Positions 1 through 11,700 of a DNA stretch of 64,000 nt are shown here, piece after piece (the first letter of the stretch is position 1; every line of letters starts with the position of its first letter). A program made the translations under genes and the position numbers. Source of the DNA: Caecitellus pseudoparvulus (Eukaryota > Bigyra: Bicosoecida); the NCBI GenBank assembly GCA_965644315.1, contig CBFFRQ010000018.1, forward strand, positions 186,001 to 250,000, given 5' to 3'. The notes beneath the pieces were generated by a model, which ran no database searches, was not told the DNA's origin, and saw nothing but the letters and a program-made list of their open reading frames with translations.

Positions 1-2368
1 ATTGTCTGGAAGGCCTCCACTGCTCAAGAGGGGCCACCAGCGCACACCATTCGCTAAACGTAATGCAGATTCGATTGAAGCTGCTGCTATTGCAGTTTTT
101 GAAGCTAGGGACACGCGCTTTGCACCTGGCTCCGGAAGCGCAACGTCTGGCCGCAGGTTCACTGGTGCACCTGTTCGAGGCCTGCCGAACGGCACGTCCG
201 TAGACACCTTGATCAGCCGAGCCCTCGGTTGCACCTACAATTACTCGTGTGACTCCCTGGCTGGCCTTCAAGGGTGCAGTGCGGAGCGGCCCTTCGCAGC
301 TGTTGTGACGACCATCGCCTCCGCCCCTACAGAAGCTGTGACGGAGCTGGCCTCAGCAAGGCCAGACGTGGACATATTCGTCGTGGCAGACCGCAAAGGG
401 CCAAACTCATGGCCCAAGGCAACTCCGGCCAACATCCACTACCTCACAGTGCCATATCAGGAGCAACACGAGTTCCAGGCTTTCTCACCTCCTTGGAATC
501 ACTTCGGCCGCAAGAACTACGGCTACCTAGCCGCTCTGGCGTCAGGCGCATGCTTCATTTGGGACTTTGATGACGACAACGTACTGCTTGATGCAAAGAA
601 CGGTGTGTTGAACACTGCCCACCTTTCCAGCTGGGCTGCAACCACGCTGCAGCTCAGCCGAGCGCCACGCACCGACACCAGCTCACCCTGGATCAACCAC
701 CTGCCATTCATGGGCGCAACGTCCTTCATCTGGCCCCGCGGGACGCCCCTGGAGCAGGTGCAAGACAGCACGACCTTCTTACCCACCGTCTCTGGCGCAC
801 AGGCGTGCAAGCAGGATGCAGCTCGCCCGGGCTGCATCCGCCTGGGGCCCACCTGCTCCTGCCTGGGTATTCTCAGCAGCCTGGCACAAGGGAACCCAGA
901 CCTTGACGCTGTGCAGCGGCTGACTGGCCCTGCGCCTGTGGACTTCAAGCGGGAGCTGGGTGTCATGGGCGTTCTGGGCCCCGGCACGACAGTCTCCCAC
1001 AACGCCCAGGCCACCCTGCTGAGCCGCGATGTGGTGCTGTTCGCCATGCTGCCGATGACAGTTCACGGTCGCGTGTCTGATATCTGGCGGGCCCTTATTG
1101 CCAACCGCATCGCAGAGGTTGCAGGGCTGGCGGTGGCGGTGACGTCTGGCGCCGTGGTGCACCACCGCAACCCACACAACTACCTCGCCGACCTGGACGC
1201 TGAGCAGCCGCTTTATGCACAAGCGGGCGTGTTGGGCCAGCTGCTGCAAGCGTGGAAGCCTAACTCCAACAGCATCGCAGGTGCCACTGTGGAAGTATAT
1301 GTGCACCTGTACGAGAGGGGCGTGCTGGAGTGGCCCGACGTTACCTGGGCCGTGGAGTGGGTGCGGGCAGTGACGGGCCTCGTTGGAGATGCCCCAGTCA
1401 AGAAACAGGCAGCGCTGCCTTCCCCGCCAGCGCCTGTCCCGCGCCTGGCTGGGGTGACAGCCGTCGTGCACATCAACTTCGACCACACAGAGGTAATCGC
1501 GCCCTGGTTGGCGATATGGGGGCGCGTATACGACAGCGTGGTGTTCTACGTTCCTGGCCGCGAGAAGTGTGAGGCGTCTGGGCTGCCACGCGGCATAGAT
1601 GTCAGGATGGTGTGCCATGTGCCCTCCGACACCCGCCCACGGGGTGGAGCTCCGGGCCTTAGGGGCGTTGCTGGCCGCAATTCCCAGCCCTGGAAGGAGC
1701 TCTTCAGCGGATACTTTGCGTATGAGTCCCTTCTGCATGCCCTGCTCAATACTCCAGTGCCTGACAAGGGCTACATGTTCATGCACGACGATGCGATCGT
1801 GAATGTGCCGCTCATGGCCCAGAAGCTGCGAACACTGAAACCAGGAGTTGGCCTGCCGTGCGACAAGGCCATCACGCGTCTGGCGTACAACGCGGGCGAC
1901 AAGACAGTGTCTAGGATGCCGAAACATAGCGAATGGATGTGGTCCACACATGACATTGGCATTCGGGCGCTGCAGGCAGCTGCACAGGAGAACCCTGCCA
2001 TCCACAGCGCCCTGGCTTTTTGCCAGGAGAAAATTGGCGGCATCCCTGCAGATTCCTGTGACTCCTACTTCTGGCCGGCTGCGAGACGGAAGGAAAGCGT
2101 CGCCTTCCTCCAGACCATGCTGAAACACAGGGTGTTCCTGGAGATCGCCATGCCGATAGCGGCGCACTGTGGACCGGTGCGCAGCGGCAGCCCTGGCGCG
2201 GGAGCCCCGATTGTGAAGGGGGATCGCACGACACCATACAACTCCTGGAGGGATTTCGATCCCAAGCAACACATATACGTGCATCCAGTGAAGCTTGGTT
2301 TGCGGCATGGACCGTTCGTCCATGCGATGGTGCGAGATGGCAAGGTGAAGCAAGAGAGGCCAAAGTAA
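1..2368 (+). CDS. STELLO-like glycosyltransferase (DUF288 family), 5' end outside window
   Basis: The reading frame is open from the first bases to TAA at 2366-2368, giving 788 codons with no in-window ATG that must be the start, so the 5' end lies upstream. The segment around residues 98-215 (AVVTTIASAP, later RKNYGYLAALASG and IWDFDDDN) matches the layout of the STELLO/DUF288 family, where the acidic cluster follows a conserved Arg-Lys and a Gly-Tyr-Leu stretch. A second domain near residues 490-610 contains YMFMHDDAIVN, resembling the C-terminal half of STELLO proteins. In plants STELLO proteins are Golgi membrane proteins that help assemble cellulose synthase; related genes exist in organisms without cellulose, so substrate and role here are unknown. 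Family call is fairly firm, function is inference. No intron is evident inside the window. Confidence 0.7.
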   Translation, partial: LSGRPPLLKRGHQRTPFAKRNADSIEAAAIAVFEARDTRFAPGSGSATSGRRFTGAPVRGLPNGTSVDTLISRALGCTYNYSCDSLAGLQGCSAERPFAAVVTTIASAPTEAVTELASARPDVDIFVVADRKGPNSWPKATPANIHYLTVPYQEQHEFQAFSPPWNHFGRKNYGYLAALASGACFIWDFDDDNVLLDAKNGVLNTAHLSSWAATTLQLSRAPRTDTSSPWINHLPFMGATSFIWPRGTPLEQVQDSTTFLPTVSGAQACKQDAARPGCIRLGPTCSCLGILSSLAQGNPDLDAVQRLTGPAPVDFKRELGVMGVLGPGTTVSHNAQATLLSRDVVLFAMLPMTVHGRVSDIWRALIANRIAEVAGLAVAVTSGAVVHHRNPHNYLADLDAEQPLYAQAGVLGQLLQAWKPNSNSIAGATVEVYVHLYERGVLEWPDVTWAVEWVRAVTGLVGDAPVKKQAALPSPPAPVPRLAGVTAVVHINFDHTEVIAPWLAIWGRVYDSVVFYVPGREKCEASGLPRGIDVRMVCHVPSDTRPRGGAPGLRGVAGRNSQPWKELFSGYFAYESLLHALLNTPVPDKGYMFMHDDAIVNVPLMAQKLRTLKPGVGLPCDKAITRLAYNAGDKTVSRMPKHSEWMWSTHDIGIRALQAAAQENPAIHSALAFCQEKIGGIPADSCDSYFWPAARRKESVAFLQTMLKHRVFLEIAMPIAAHCGPVRSGSPGAGAPIVKGDRTTPYNSWRDFDPKQHIYVHPVKLGLRHGPFVHAMVRDGKVKQERPK

Positions 2369-3189
2369 AACCCCGATGAATCCCACTGTGTGAATACACA
2401 CAGTTAATAACGTCGCTCTTCATGCACAGATGCACTTGGTCTTGTCATACGCATTTCGCCCCATGGTTCGGCAAGGCAGATTAGTGGACTCTTCACAGGA
2501 CCCGCACCTGCCCCTTCCCTACCCTGCCCTCCGACCCCTGAAACAGTCCACCATCACCAGCCTGCAGACGCCGCTCCAGACGACCCGCGTCAATGCTCAC
2601 AGAGTACCCATGCAGCTGCTTCAGCAGTGCCTGCGGCGGCTCACGCTCCTTCCCCGCTGCCATGCCCGGGTCGCAGCGACGAGCGTTGACAGTCGCCACA
2701 CACAGGCACCCTCACAGCGTCACCTGCGAGGACCAGCGGTCAACTGACGAACCCCAGTACACATGCACAGTGAAGAAGCCTCCAACCTCCCTGCCGTCGC
2801 CCCACAGCCCTCCCCTGGCCCCACACCAGTGACTGCCCGCTCTGGCTGGCTTTCGCAGCAGCGACGAGCACTCTGTGCGCAGCCAAGCTGACCTGCACGT
2901 AGTAGGGTGCAGAGCAGCGAAGCGGCATGTGCCACGTGCAAAATGGGTGGATGTTTGATTTTTAGTGCTTGCAAGGTGCTGGAAGGAGAGGGGAGGGTCG
3001 CTTTCTTGAATGCATTGCTGTGTTTGCTGGGAGGCCAGCAACACAGAGGGGCCTGGACTCCTTCAAGAACGAGCAACCCGTTCGCCATATGGCCAGATAA
3101 GCACCCCCGGTAGCATGCCATTACATTCACCGCGCAGGCTTCCGCCCACCATGTACATCGCCCAAGTGGGCCACACACTCAAGCTACGC
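2369..3189. other. intergenic region between convergent genes, no supported gene
   Basis: About 820 bp separate the ends of the STELLO-like and fucosyltransferase-like genes. Short ORFs occur on both strands. A minus-strand ORF at 2493-2699 has protein-like composition, and a possible 67-bp intron (GTGACG to GGCAG) lies just upstream of it on that strand, but the reading phases on the two sides do not join. I can support no gene here. Part of it must be 3' UTR of the two flanking genes. Confidence 0.4.
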
Positions 3190-4968
3190 TCATTTCACCC
3201 ACGCGGACGGCAGCAGCTTCGTTGCGATGTGGTCACATGGGCTGAATCCGAATTGAAGCTGGCGTTGGTGCAGCACATGGCTGGAAAAGGTGCTGCGGGG
3301 CGTGCCGATGACACAGCTGAGCAGGGACAGGATGGCCTTGTCTAGCCACCCCAAGTACTTCATGGACAACTTTCCTCTGAACTGCCACCTGCCTAAGTTG
3401 GCGCAGGCCCCGGCCAAGCTGTAGTCGTACACATTCTGCCCTAATGGGTCCTGTACCCGCACCGTCGCACGCTCTGCAGCTGGGGCCCCAGCTGGCCAAC
3501 CAGCACATGCAGCCTGCATCCAAGGCAGCACATCCGCAAGGGACACGACACTCGGCGCCAGCTGCGCACTGAATGGCTGCGGAGGCGCGTGAGGTAGCAT
3601 GGGCAGGCGTGGTGTCTGCAAGCTGTCCAACTTCGCCACGGGCACGGCAGGCGTCGGCTCTCCTGCAGCCAGACACCCGCGAACGCGTGCCACGAACGGG
3701 CCGGCGTCATTGCTGGCCACATACACGTGCCGCAGTCGATGCCGCTGCATGGCAGACACCAGTGCCACCGTGTACTGCGCGTCCGTCACCAGGCAGTTGT
3801 GGTCGGCGCCACACGATGCGGCCCAGTCCCCGCGTCGCACGTGCACGCCGGCCACCGCCGCGCCAGGGCCAAAAGCCAGCGTGACCATCCACGCCGCCAT
3901 GGCGTGCAGGTTGTGGCTGAGCCACAGGTTGGACACCCTGACGGCATCCCTGCCCTCTCTGAATATGGACATGCTGCCCAGGAACTCCACGTGGTGCACG
4001 CCATCCCGCTCCGCCGCCTGGCGGGCTTGCAGCAGGCCTGCGTCGTCGGGTGAATATGAGTCTGGCCACGGTTGCAGTGGCACGTGGGCCGCCTCCTGCT
4101 GCCCCGCCACCCCCAGCCTCCACTTGAGGAGGCAAAACTTGTCCTTCTCCCCTCCAGGCAGCCACCCAACTTCGCCCGAGGCCGCGTTGACTCGCACCCC
4201 CGGGTGTTGCCGGCTGCGGGCACGGAACTGGGACGTTGCCCGCACCGGCAGCGACGTGCCGTGGCTCACGTTCAGCCCGGGGGCCAGCGCACGCACGTCC
4301 AGAGAGCTCCAGCACCGCGAAGCGGCCTTGGCAGCAGCATGAACCGCGGGCTGCCACCGCACCACTTCATAGATCGGCACGCCCGAGATGCACGGCGGCA
4401 GGAGCGGCGTGGCTCCCAGCTGCAGCGCCTTCGCCAGCAGGCCGTCCACCTCAAGGACCCGATTCGTCGCTTGGCCGTATGATTCTCTCTGGTCGATGGC
4501 AAGCAAAAGAGGCTGCAGAACAGGGCTGGTGCTGTACATCTCTTGCAGCAAGGCTGCCGGAGCCAGGGCAGGCCTCGCACCCGCACTTGGGCCCACTGCT
4601 GTTGCCGACGCGTCCGTGACGCTCGCGAGTGGCAGCGTCCCATTCCTGGACTGCTGGACCAGCACCGAGCAGTACCCTGGCAAAACTTTCACTGCTGGGT
4701 CGGGCCTCTCCGGCAGCATCATCTTCCACATCAAGCGAATGGGCCCAACGAGCGCTGTGCAGTGGCGCCAGTTTTGTGCGTGCGAGGTCCAGTGTGCGCG
4801 GTGGTGACCAGCGGCCTGCAGGGAGCACGCACCCAGAAAGCACAGGAACATGGTCACACACATCAACTTGTGTCTATTGAACAGCTGCAATGCTCTTTCT
4901 AGGGTCCCCCATCGTGCGCTCAGCCAGGATCTGCATTTGCCTTTGCCGGGGCCACACAGATTCCGCAT
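3190..4968 (-). CDS. GDP-fucose O-fucosyltransferase-like type II membrane protein
   Basis: Starting at the Met at 4968 gives 592 residues ending at 3190; an upstream in-frame Met at 5055 is also possible. A basic N-terminus is followed by a hydrophobic segment (LMCVTMFLCFLGACSL) that looks like a Golgi signal anchor. The lumenal part has YGQATNRVLEVDGLLAKAL, like the conserved Gly-Gln-Asn-Arg region of O-fucosyltransferases, then VAGVHVRRGDW, the HxRRxD GDP-fucose motif, and a C-terminal GTPRSTFSSH resembling the third family motif (Gly-x-x-x-Ser-Thr-Phe). Together these point to the PF10250-type fucosyltransferase superfamily. Acceptor substrate cannot be read from sequence. It runs convergent to the STELLO-like gene and divergent from the carboxypeptidase gene. 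Confidence 0.65.
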   Translation of the reverse strand: MRNLCGPGKGKCRSWLSARWGTLERALQLFNRHKLMCVTMFLCFLGACSLQAAGHHRAHWTSHAQNWRHCTALVGPIRLMWKMMLPERPDPAVKVLPGYCSVLVQQSRNGTLPLASVTDASATAVGPSAGARPALAPAALLQEMYSTSPVLQPLLLAIDQRESYGQATNRVLEVDGLLAKALQLGATPLLPPCISGVPIYEVVRWQPAVHAAAKAASRCWSSLDVRALAPGLNVSHGTSLPVRATSQFRARSRQHPGVRVNAASGEVGWLPGGEKDKFCLLKWRLGVAGQQEAAHVPLQPWPDSYSPDDAGLLQARQAAERDGVHHVEFLGSMSIFREGRDAVRVSNLWLSHNLHAMAAWMVTLAFGPGAAVAGVHVRRGDWAASCGADHNCLVTDAQYTVALVSAMQRHRLRHVYVASNDAGPFVARVRGCLAAGEPTPAVPVAKLDSLQTPRLPMLPHAPPQPFSAQLAPSVVSLADVLPWMQAACAGWPAGAPAAERATVRVQDPLGQNVYDYSLAGACANLGRWQFRGKLSMKYLGWLDKAILSLLSCVIGTPRSTFSSHVLHQRQLQFGFSPCDHIATKLLPSAWVK

Positions 4969-5406
4969 CTTTGCCTCGTCCGCCTCAGCACACGCAGTTA
5001 GCAGCCCACCGCGCAGGGGGTGTTCAAGGGCGCAGACATTTAAAATGTTGTCCATAGGTGGACTGGTGAGGCCCGAGGTGCCTTGTCGCAACGCACAAGG
5101 GCTGTTGAGCCGTGGCTTCGAATGTGAGCTTTCCACTTCACTGCGAGCCGGGCTCGCTAGGTGAAGCTCCGGCACAGGCAAGAATGAAATGCGCAGCACG
5201 TTCTGGGGGTGAGACCCAGTAGGGGAAAGACGTCCGTCTGTCCACACTTATTTTTGCATGGAAGCGGCCCCCATGTCCTGTCCGCAGGAGGCTCGATGAC
5301 GGCTCAGCCGACCCAGCTAATCGACAAATCCCAGAAACCACCCCAAGACTCGGCAGCATCTCCTTCACTTTCTGCGTGGTTCGCCTGCCCGCACCCGTGT
5401 CCCAAA
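4969..5406. other. divergent intergenic region (shared upstream region)
   Basis: This stretch separates the starts of the minus-strand fucosyltransferase-like gene and the plus-strand carboxypeptidase gene and must hold both promoters. If the fucosyltransferase starts at 5055 rather than 4968, the part up to 5055 is coding. I see no recognisable promoter element. Confidence 0.4.
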
Positions 5407-7161
5407 ATGCGCTGCCAGCGATTGGCGGCAGCTGTGCTGGCGGCAGCAGCCGTAGCACACACCGCGGTTCTCGCGAGGAACCCGCTGGCAAAGGATTTTC
5501 AGCCGCTTGCCGGTGATCATGCCGCTGCATGCAAGCATGCTGACTGCGGTGAGCACCTCATTGTCACTGGGTGAGTTCGGCATGCAGGGGCGATCGCTCT
5601 GCAAGGTTGCGCCAGCTGCTTCCCGGCGCCTTGCCCAGGATGCTTGAGCAAGGGCGCCTGCAAGAGGCTCGGGATGCCAGCCGCGTGACTGGAATCGGAA
5701 ATGAGACCAGCTTCGCTGGCTTTGTGACGGTGAACAGTGCGTGCCGCGAACAGCAGGCTTTCCGCGTTTGCCCAAGTGCAGTGCAGATGGATGCCACCAC
5801 TCTCCATGTCTACGTTTGCTTCCGCAGAATCCACCAACGGCAACCTGTTTTGGTGGTACTTCCCACACCCTTCACCGGAAGCACCCACGTTGGTTTGGCT
5901 GCAGGGTGGCCCAGGTGCGTGGTGCGCAGCACCCCAGGCGCCAGTCGCCCAGCTGGTCTCAGCGTGCACCTGTGCACGCGCTCCATTGCACCACGCAGGC
6001 GGCCCGTCAACTTTCGCCGTCTTCAACGAGTTTGGTCCTTATCGACTGCAGCCTGCTGCGGGGGGCAACTTCACTGTCCATGGCAACCCGTACACCATCA
6101 CCCAGAAGTACAGCGTGATCTTCCTGGACAACCCAGTTGGCACGGGCTTCAGCTATGTCAACCCAGGCGGCCTGTGCACGGACAAGACGTGCTATGGTGA
6201 TGGCATTTACGAGGCCACTGCCCAGCTGGCAGGGATTTTCCCCGCTATCGCCCGGAACCGCCTGTACGTCACAGGCGAGAGCTACGCAGGAAAGTACGTG
6301 CCCATGGGAGCCTACACCATCCACGAGGCAAATGTCGCGCTGGCAGAGGGCGGGGCAGCTGCTGCGGCTCTGAAGCAGCGCTTGCCCCATGCTCTGCAGC
6401 TGAACTTGGCTGGCGTGGCCATTGGCGACGGGTGGGTGGACCCGCCCACTATGGTCACAGCGTACCCAGCCATCAATGCTGCCTTCGGGCTGGCAAGCCC
6501 TGCCCAAGTGGCCCGCACAGAACAGTATGTGAACAACATGACTGCCGCTATCAAGGTCGGGCAGTATGAGAAGGCGTACGCGGCGTGGGACGAGTACATG
6601 AACGGAGACCTCCTGCCCTCTGGCAAGTCCTTCTGGATGAACACAACAGGTGTGACCGACTACTTCAACATCTTGCGCGATGCCTCGCCCGCCGCCTTCA
6701 ACTACTTCAGCCAGTACCTCGTGCAGCCGGCGCAGCGTGCGGCGCTTCACATCGGTGATGCCACCATGCACCCTGGCTCAGCTGTGGAGAAGGCCCTTGT
6801 GCCAGATGTCATGCAGAGCGTCAAGCCTGAGTTGGCCGTGTTGGCGGCGCACTATGACGTGCTGGTGTACTCAGGGCAGCTGGATGTCATCATCGGCGCC
6901 CTCCTCACTGACGCCTTCCTGCCCACCATGCAGTGGCCGGGATCCCAGTCGTTCGCAGCCACTGAGCGCGTGGTGTGGCATCTGGACGGCAGCGTCGCTG
7001 GGTATGCACGCACAGGCTCGTGCCCCAGGCCCAGTGGTGGCACCGCTCACTTTTCGCGGGTGATCATTCGTGGCGCGGGGCACATCGCGCCGTGGGACCA
7101 GCCTGCGCGTGTCCTGGACATGATGACGCGCTTCGTTGATGGCGTTTTCTGGAGTGGCTGA
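5407..7161 (+). CDS. serine carboxypeptidase (S10 family, CPVL-like)
   Basis: Four exons: 5407-5570, 5639-5736, 5828-5914 and 5999-7161, with introns of 68, 91 and 84 bp; all phases match, giving 503 residues. Met1 begins a hydrophobic signal peptide (LAAAVLAAAAVAHTAVLA). After splicing the protein reads FAGFVTVNKSTNGNLFWWY and then WLQGGPGGPS, the classical start of the S10 fold. The catalytic Ser is in GESYAGKYVP (about residue 211); the Asp is in SGQLDVIIG and the His in RGAGHIAPWD, so the triad is complete. S10 enzymes remove C-terminal residues in the lysosome, vacuole or outside the cell. Similarity in the N-terminal region is closest to animal CPVL from memory; that placement is inference, the enzyme class is firm. 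Confidence 0.92.
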
Positions 7162-7365
7162 AGCCTTCTGTGAGGCAATGCACGTGGTGCTGGATGATCA
7201 CCTCAGGCTCCAGCTGCTGGCTGCGACAAGGGCACGGCTGGCTGACGGCACCCAGCTCAACACTGCAGCTCCGCGGGACCAAAAACCGACTCACTTCGAT
7301 CCTCGTACGAACACCTCTCCGTGGTTGGCCCCTCTCGATCAAGCAAAGTCACAGCTCAACCGGAC

Positions 7366-8663
7366 ATGGCAGCGGCGTCAGGAGAGGGTGGCGGGAGCCA
7401 GGAGGGCAAAGCCTTGGTCATCACAGCCTTCGGTGGCTTTGACAAGCTCAAGGTCCAGCCATGCGCTGTGGTGGCGCCAGGTGACGGCGAAGTTCAGGTA
7501 AACCTCAAGGCAGCTGGGGTAAACTTCGCAGAGCTCATGGCCAGGGTGCGTGGTGCATGCACACGCGGGCGTGTTGAGCGAAGTTCCGCAGGAGCACCAC
7601 CCCCTCGACTGCAGATGGGCGTGTACCCGCCGGTGAAAAAGGCGCCCACTGTCGTCGGGTACGAAGGAGCAGGAGTCGTCACCGCTGTGGGATCTGGTGT
7701 GACAGAGTACGCTGTCGGGGGTGCGTAACGCAGAGTTTGCTGGTGCATGAATCAGACTCGCAACGCAAGCACGTGCTGCTTGCTGTCGCAGACCGGGTCG
7801 CCGTCGTGCATGGCTTTGACCTCTTCAAGACGCACGTGACATTTCCCCAGGAGTACCTGTTCAAGATGCCGGAAGGCATGGGGTTCGCCGAGGCCGCTGC
7901 TTTGCCTGTGCAGTACCTGACGGCCAAGATGATGCTGGACATGGGCGGGGTGGCGCCTGGCAAGAGCGTCCTGGTGCACATGGCAGCAGGGGGGGTGGGC
8001 ACTGCCGTGTGTCAGATCTGCAAGGCAGTTGGGGACGTGACAGTGTACGGCACATGCTCAGCCGGCAAGCACGAGTACGCCCGCGAGCAAGGCTGCACCG
8101 TGCCGATTGACTACAAGACACAGGCGTACGACAAGGTTGTGCAGGAGGCGACGGGTGGCAAGGGAGTTGACATTGTCTTGGACCCGCTGGGTGGGCCAGA
8201 TATCGCCAAGAACTATGCCCTGGTCGCCCCCCTGGGCAAGCAGATCTTGTACGGCGCGTCGAACTACCTGTCTGGCAGCGGCACCATTTCACCCTGGAAC
8301 GCCATGAGCGTGTGGTGGAACACTGCGAAGCTGGACGTCATGACCCTCATGCAGACCAATCGGACAGTTGCTGGCTTCAACCTGGGGCTGCTGGTGCATG
8401 AAGTCGCCCTCATCCGGGAGGCCATGATGTCCGTCTTGCAGCTGTGGAGCGAAGGCAAGGTAAAGCCCGTCGTGGACCGCGTGTTCTCCTTTGAACAGGC
8501 CGGCGCCGCTCACAAGTTCATGACGGACCGCAAGAACAAAGGCAAGATTTTGCTGGCGTGGGAGCCGCTGCCGCACAGCGAGCTGCCGGGGGGGTACGCA
8601 CACTTCGCCGAGGAGCCCACGGGCGAGGGCGACTTTGTCCTCCCACCTGAGGACAGCGCTTGA
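7366..8663 (+). CDS. VAT1-like zinc-independent quinone oxidoreductase (MDR family)
   Basis: Three exons: 7366-7545, 7615-7720 and 7792-8663, with introns of 69 and 71 bp, both with GTGCGT donors; phases match and give 385 residues. The N-terminal GroES-like half contains AAGVNFAELMAR and, after the first splice, VGYEGAGVV. The Rossmann half carries VLVHMAAGGVGTAV, then VPIDYKTQAYD and GVDIVLDPLGG, following the order seen in animal VAT-1/VAT1L proteins. These are NADPH-dependent quinone-reductase relatives without the catalytic zinc; VAT-1 associates with vesicle and mitochondrial membranes. An acidic tail follows the domain. The gene ends 59 bp from the end of the convergent secreted-protein gene. 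Confidence 0.88.
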
Positions 8664-8722
8664 TGGAGTGGAGGCATGTGCGTGGCCGTGCAGCTATACA
8701 ATGCAGCTTCGATCGGCGTTGC

Positions 8723-11700
8723 CTACGGGCTTGTTCCCAGCGGCTGTGGGCAGTTTGGGGCGATGGCTCCGTCAGCCGGCTGGGCGATCCACTGCACTGC
8801 ATCCAGCGCCACAACTTCGTGCCCGGGAGTCGCATCACCGAAGACGCGCACGGCAGTGAGCCCTTGTAGCACAACGTGGATGTCACACTCACAAGCCACC
8901 TGGGATGCTTTCCGGTGCAACTGCTGCACTGCCATGGTTGGGTGTGTGGAGCCAGGCTTGCGACGGCGTCCCTCGCCGTGACCGCTCCATGCAGCACTCC
9001 CCCTTCGCCATGCGCTGGCAGCGAGGCTGACCTCAACGGTAATGGGCTTGCCAACTGAGACTGGGGAGTCCATTGGCAAGTAGTGTCTGAGAAAGCGCAG
9101 ACCGGCCGGGCACCCGGCGCACTCCAGCTCAACCAGGGGAACTGCATCCCCCCAACGAACGGCCCCTGCATCACTTGGGGCGAGCACAAGCAGGCTCAGA
9201 CGCAGCTGCCCGCCAGTCGCCGCGGATGCAGCGCGAGTCCAAGGCCCTGACGACTTCTGGAAGTACCACAAGGCTGTGTCTTCAGCGGTAGGGCGAGGGG
9301 GCAGCGCAGCTTCGCTGGCTTGCAGGTAGCGACTAATGCCCTGACCGAGCGTGCCAGTCCGGTGTGTCAGTGCGCCACGCCCACGGCCGAGGTGGCTTCC
9401 CATTCCATTGCAGTGCACCGCCCAGCCTTCGGCGTCAAAGTCAAAGAAGTTGCTTGCCAGAGCACGGGAAGAATCCACAATCCACACAGTCGCTGCGCGT
9501 GTCGTCGGAGTACTGTCTGGCACCAAACTCGCACTGTGGAGGAACGTGCCCCAAGACCACCCTCGGGCCGCTGGGGCAGGTGCAGTGATGAAGACGACCC
9601 GGGAGTCGTGCTCCACGCGCACAAAGCCGTTGCTGCTGGGGATACTTGCCCCAGCCATCGGCTCGTACCCAAAGTCTGCGAAGACTTGAGACAGTTGAAA
9701 AAGAGACTTGTCAGGGGCATCATAGCGTACCCAGTGTGTAAGCTGCGGTGAGGCGACCTGGGAGGTTGGCCCGAGGTCAACCGGGAGGCTGGCTGCGACC
9801 TGGCGCGAGGGCCCCGCGGAGAAGACAGCTGCAAGTGGCACTACGCCCCCGTCTCTGCGCGGAGATGCAGCAGCCTCACAGTGACCACCAGGTGCCTGAG
9901 ACCTTGACAACTCCGCAGCAGTCTCTGCCGCAGCCGTAGCTTTGCGCATGTCCTCCACGATGTCCTGCATGCTCGTCCCATCCTTCGCACCTCCACCTTG
10001 TGGAGGGGCATCTTGAGTGTTTACAGTCGCTGTCATGCTGGATATCGTGCCCAGGGTGGCACCAGAAGGCACTGCGCCAGCTGCTACAAGCGCTTGCATG
10101 GCTGTGGGGGCGCCAATCAAGACGGGGGCAAGCTCGCTGATGGCACCGACATCTGCCGCATCGTTGGTGGGAAGCTGCACAGCGAACAGGATCCTGACCG
10201 CGAGAGGAGTCGAGGGAGTGAATAACTGCCGGGACGTGGGGCTACGAGCAAGGCGGCGTGGCAGCTGTGATCCCAAGGGTGTGTGGTTTTGCTGCTCCAC
10301 GCGCAGGATGTCCACACGAAGAAGCCCGCGTTGCCGTGTGTCGAGGAAGTCAGTCAGGCCCTCCGCGAGAACCCCCTTCAAGGACTTGGACAGAGCAAAG
10401 TTTGACACACTGTCTGCACTGGCATTCCTCAAGACCAACTCCCCACTCAGCTGTGCCATGCCTGGGCACACCGGCCCGCTGCAACGAGCGTACCGGACCA
10501 AGTCCTTCGCCCAAGGGCAGCCCCCCCAGTAGTTCTGTGGCACGGCAACGCTGCGCTTGCGAACTTCAACGCCCATGCGACCACATGCTGGAGGTGCAGC
10601 GGAGGTGGTGCTGCGCTGGCACGCTGACGGTGCCGACCAGGCTGACACGACGCAATCCTGAACACAATTGAAACCATGCGGGAACTCGGGCACGCCAGTT
10701 GGAAAGGTGTATGAGGCAAATGGAGGGAGGCGCGTCACATCTCTCATTGACACGGCATCGTCCGAAGCCTCTAGGGCATCAACGGCCTCCTGGAATGTCG
10801 CAAAGTCCTGTGTCGGTGGCAGCGCCGCCGTGGAGATGCGGGAATAGTCGAACTGCTCAGGGTCCTGGCCGCTCAGGGGTGAATAGCCAGGTGGCACAGA
10901 GATAGCAGCGCTGTCCATGTAAAAGGAGAGGGGCACCGGGGGACAGTACACTGTGGGGGGCAGCGTCGGCGTCGGGGAGGGTGTTCCGCTTGGCGTGACA
11001 GAGCTGGACGGGCTGGGAGTGGCGGACGAAGACGGGGTTGGTGTCTGCGAGGGAGAAGGGGTACCACTGCTCGTGACGGTCGGGGACCCTGAAGTGCTTG
11101 ACGTTGCAGTTGGTGACACGGTGCCGCTGGGAGTTGCCGAGCTGGACGGAGAGCCCGTCACGCTGCCGGTCGGCGACACCGAATGAGACGGCGTGCCTGT
11201 CGGCGACCTTGTACTGGAAGTGGAGGAGCTGGGTGATGATGAGGGCGAAGGGGACTTGGTCGGAGACATTGAAGGCGTGGATGTTTGCGTTCCGGTCGGT
11301 GACGGGGAGGAGGAAACAGTGGCGGAGGTGGACGCCGATGCTGAGGGTGTCGCGGTCGCCGTACCGTACGAGGGATAGTCTGGCACGTCTGCGTGTGGGG
11401 AGGTAAGGCTGAGCACTGCTGCCATGCGCTCAAGGACAAACAGAGAGACACACTCACATGCAGGATAACTGGGGTATACGCTGTGCTCAGCAGTGTCGCC
11501 ATAGTGCGGGGCATCCCCGGGGCCCAGCACCCCAGCCACACGGCGTCTGCGCAGCAGCTGGGAGGACGGATCTGGGAAGCTGGCACTGCCATCCACCTGC
11601 AAGCTTCGCACGCCGGCGACAACAGGACGACCCAGTTTGGAGCTCTCATCCACAATGCTGCTGACCCCTTCCAGGCCAACAAGCGCTTCGGCCCAAGTTC

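Noticed and set aside
779-2401. 540-codon minus-strand ORF antisense to the STELLO-like gene
   Set aside because: It mirrors codon bias of the GC-rich plus-strand gene, has no known domain, and the plus strand carries a clear family match.
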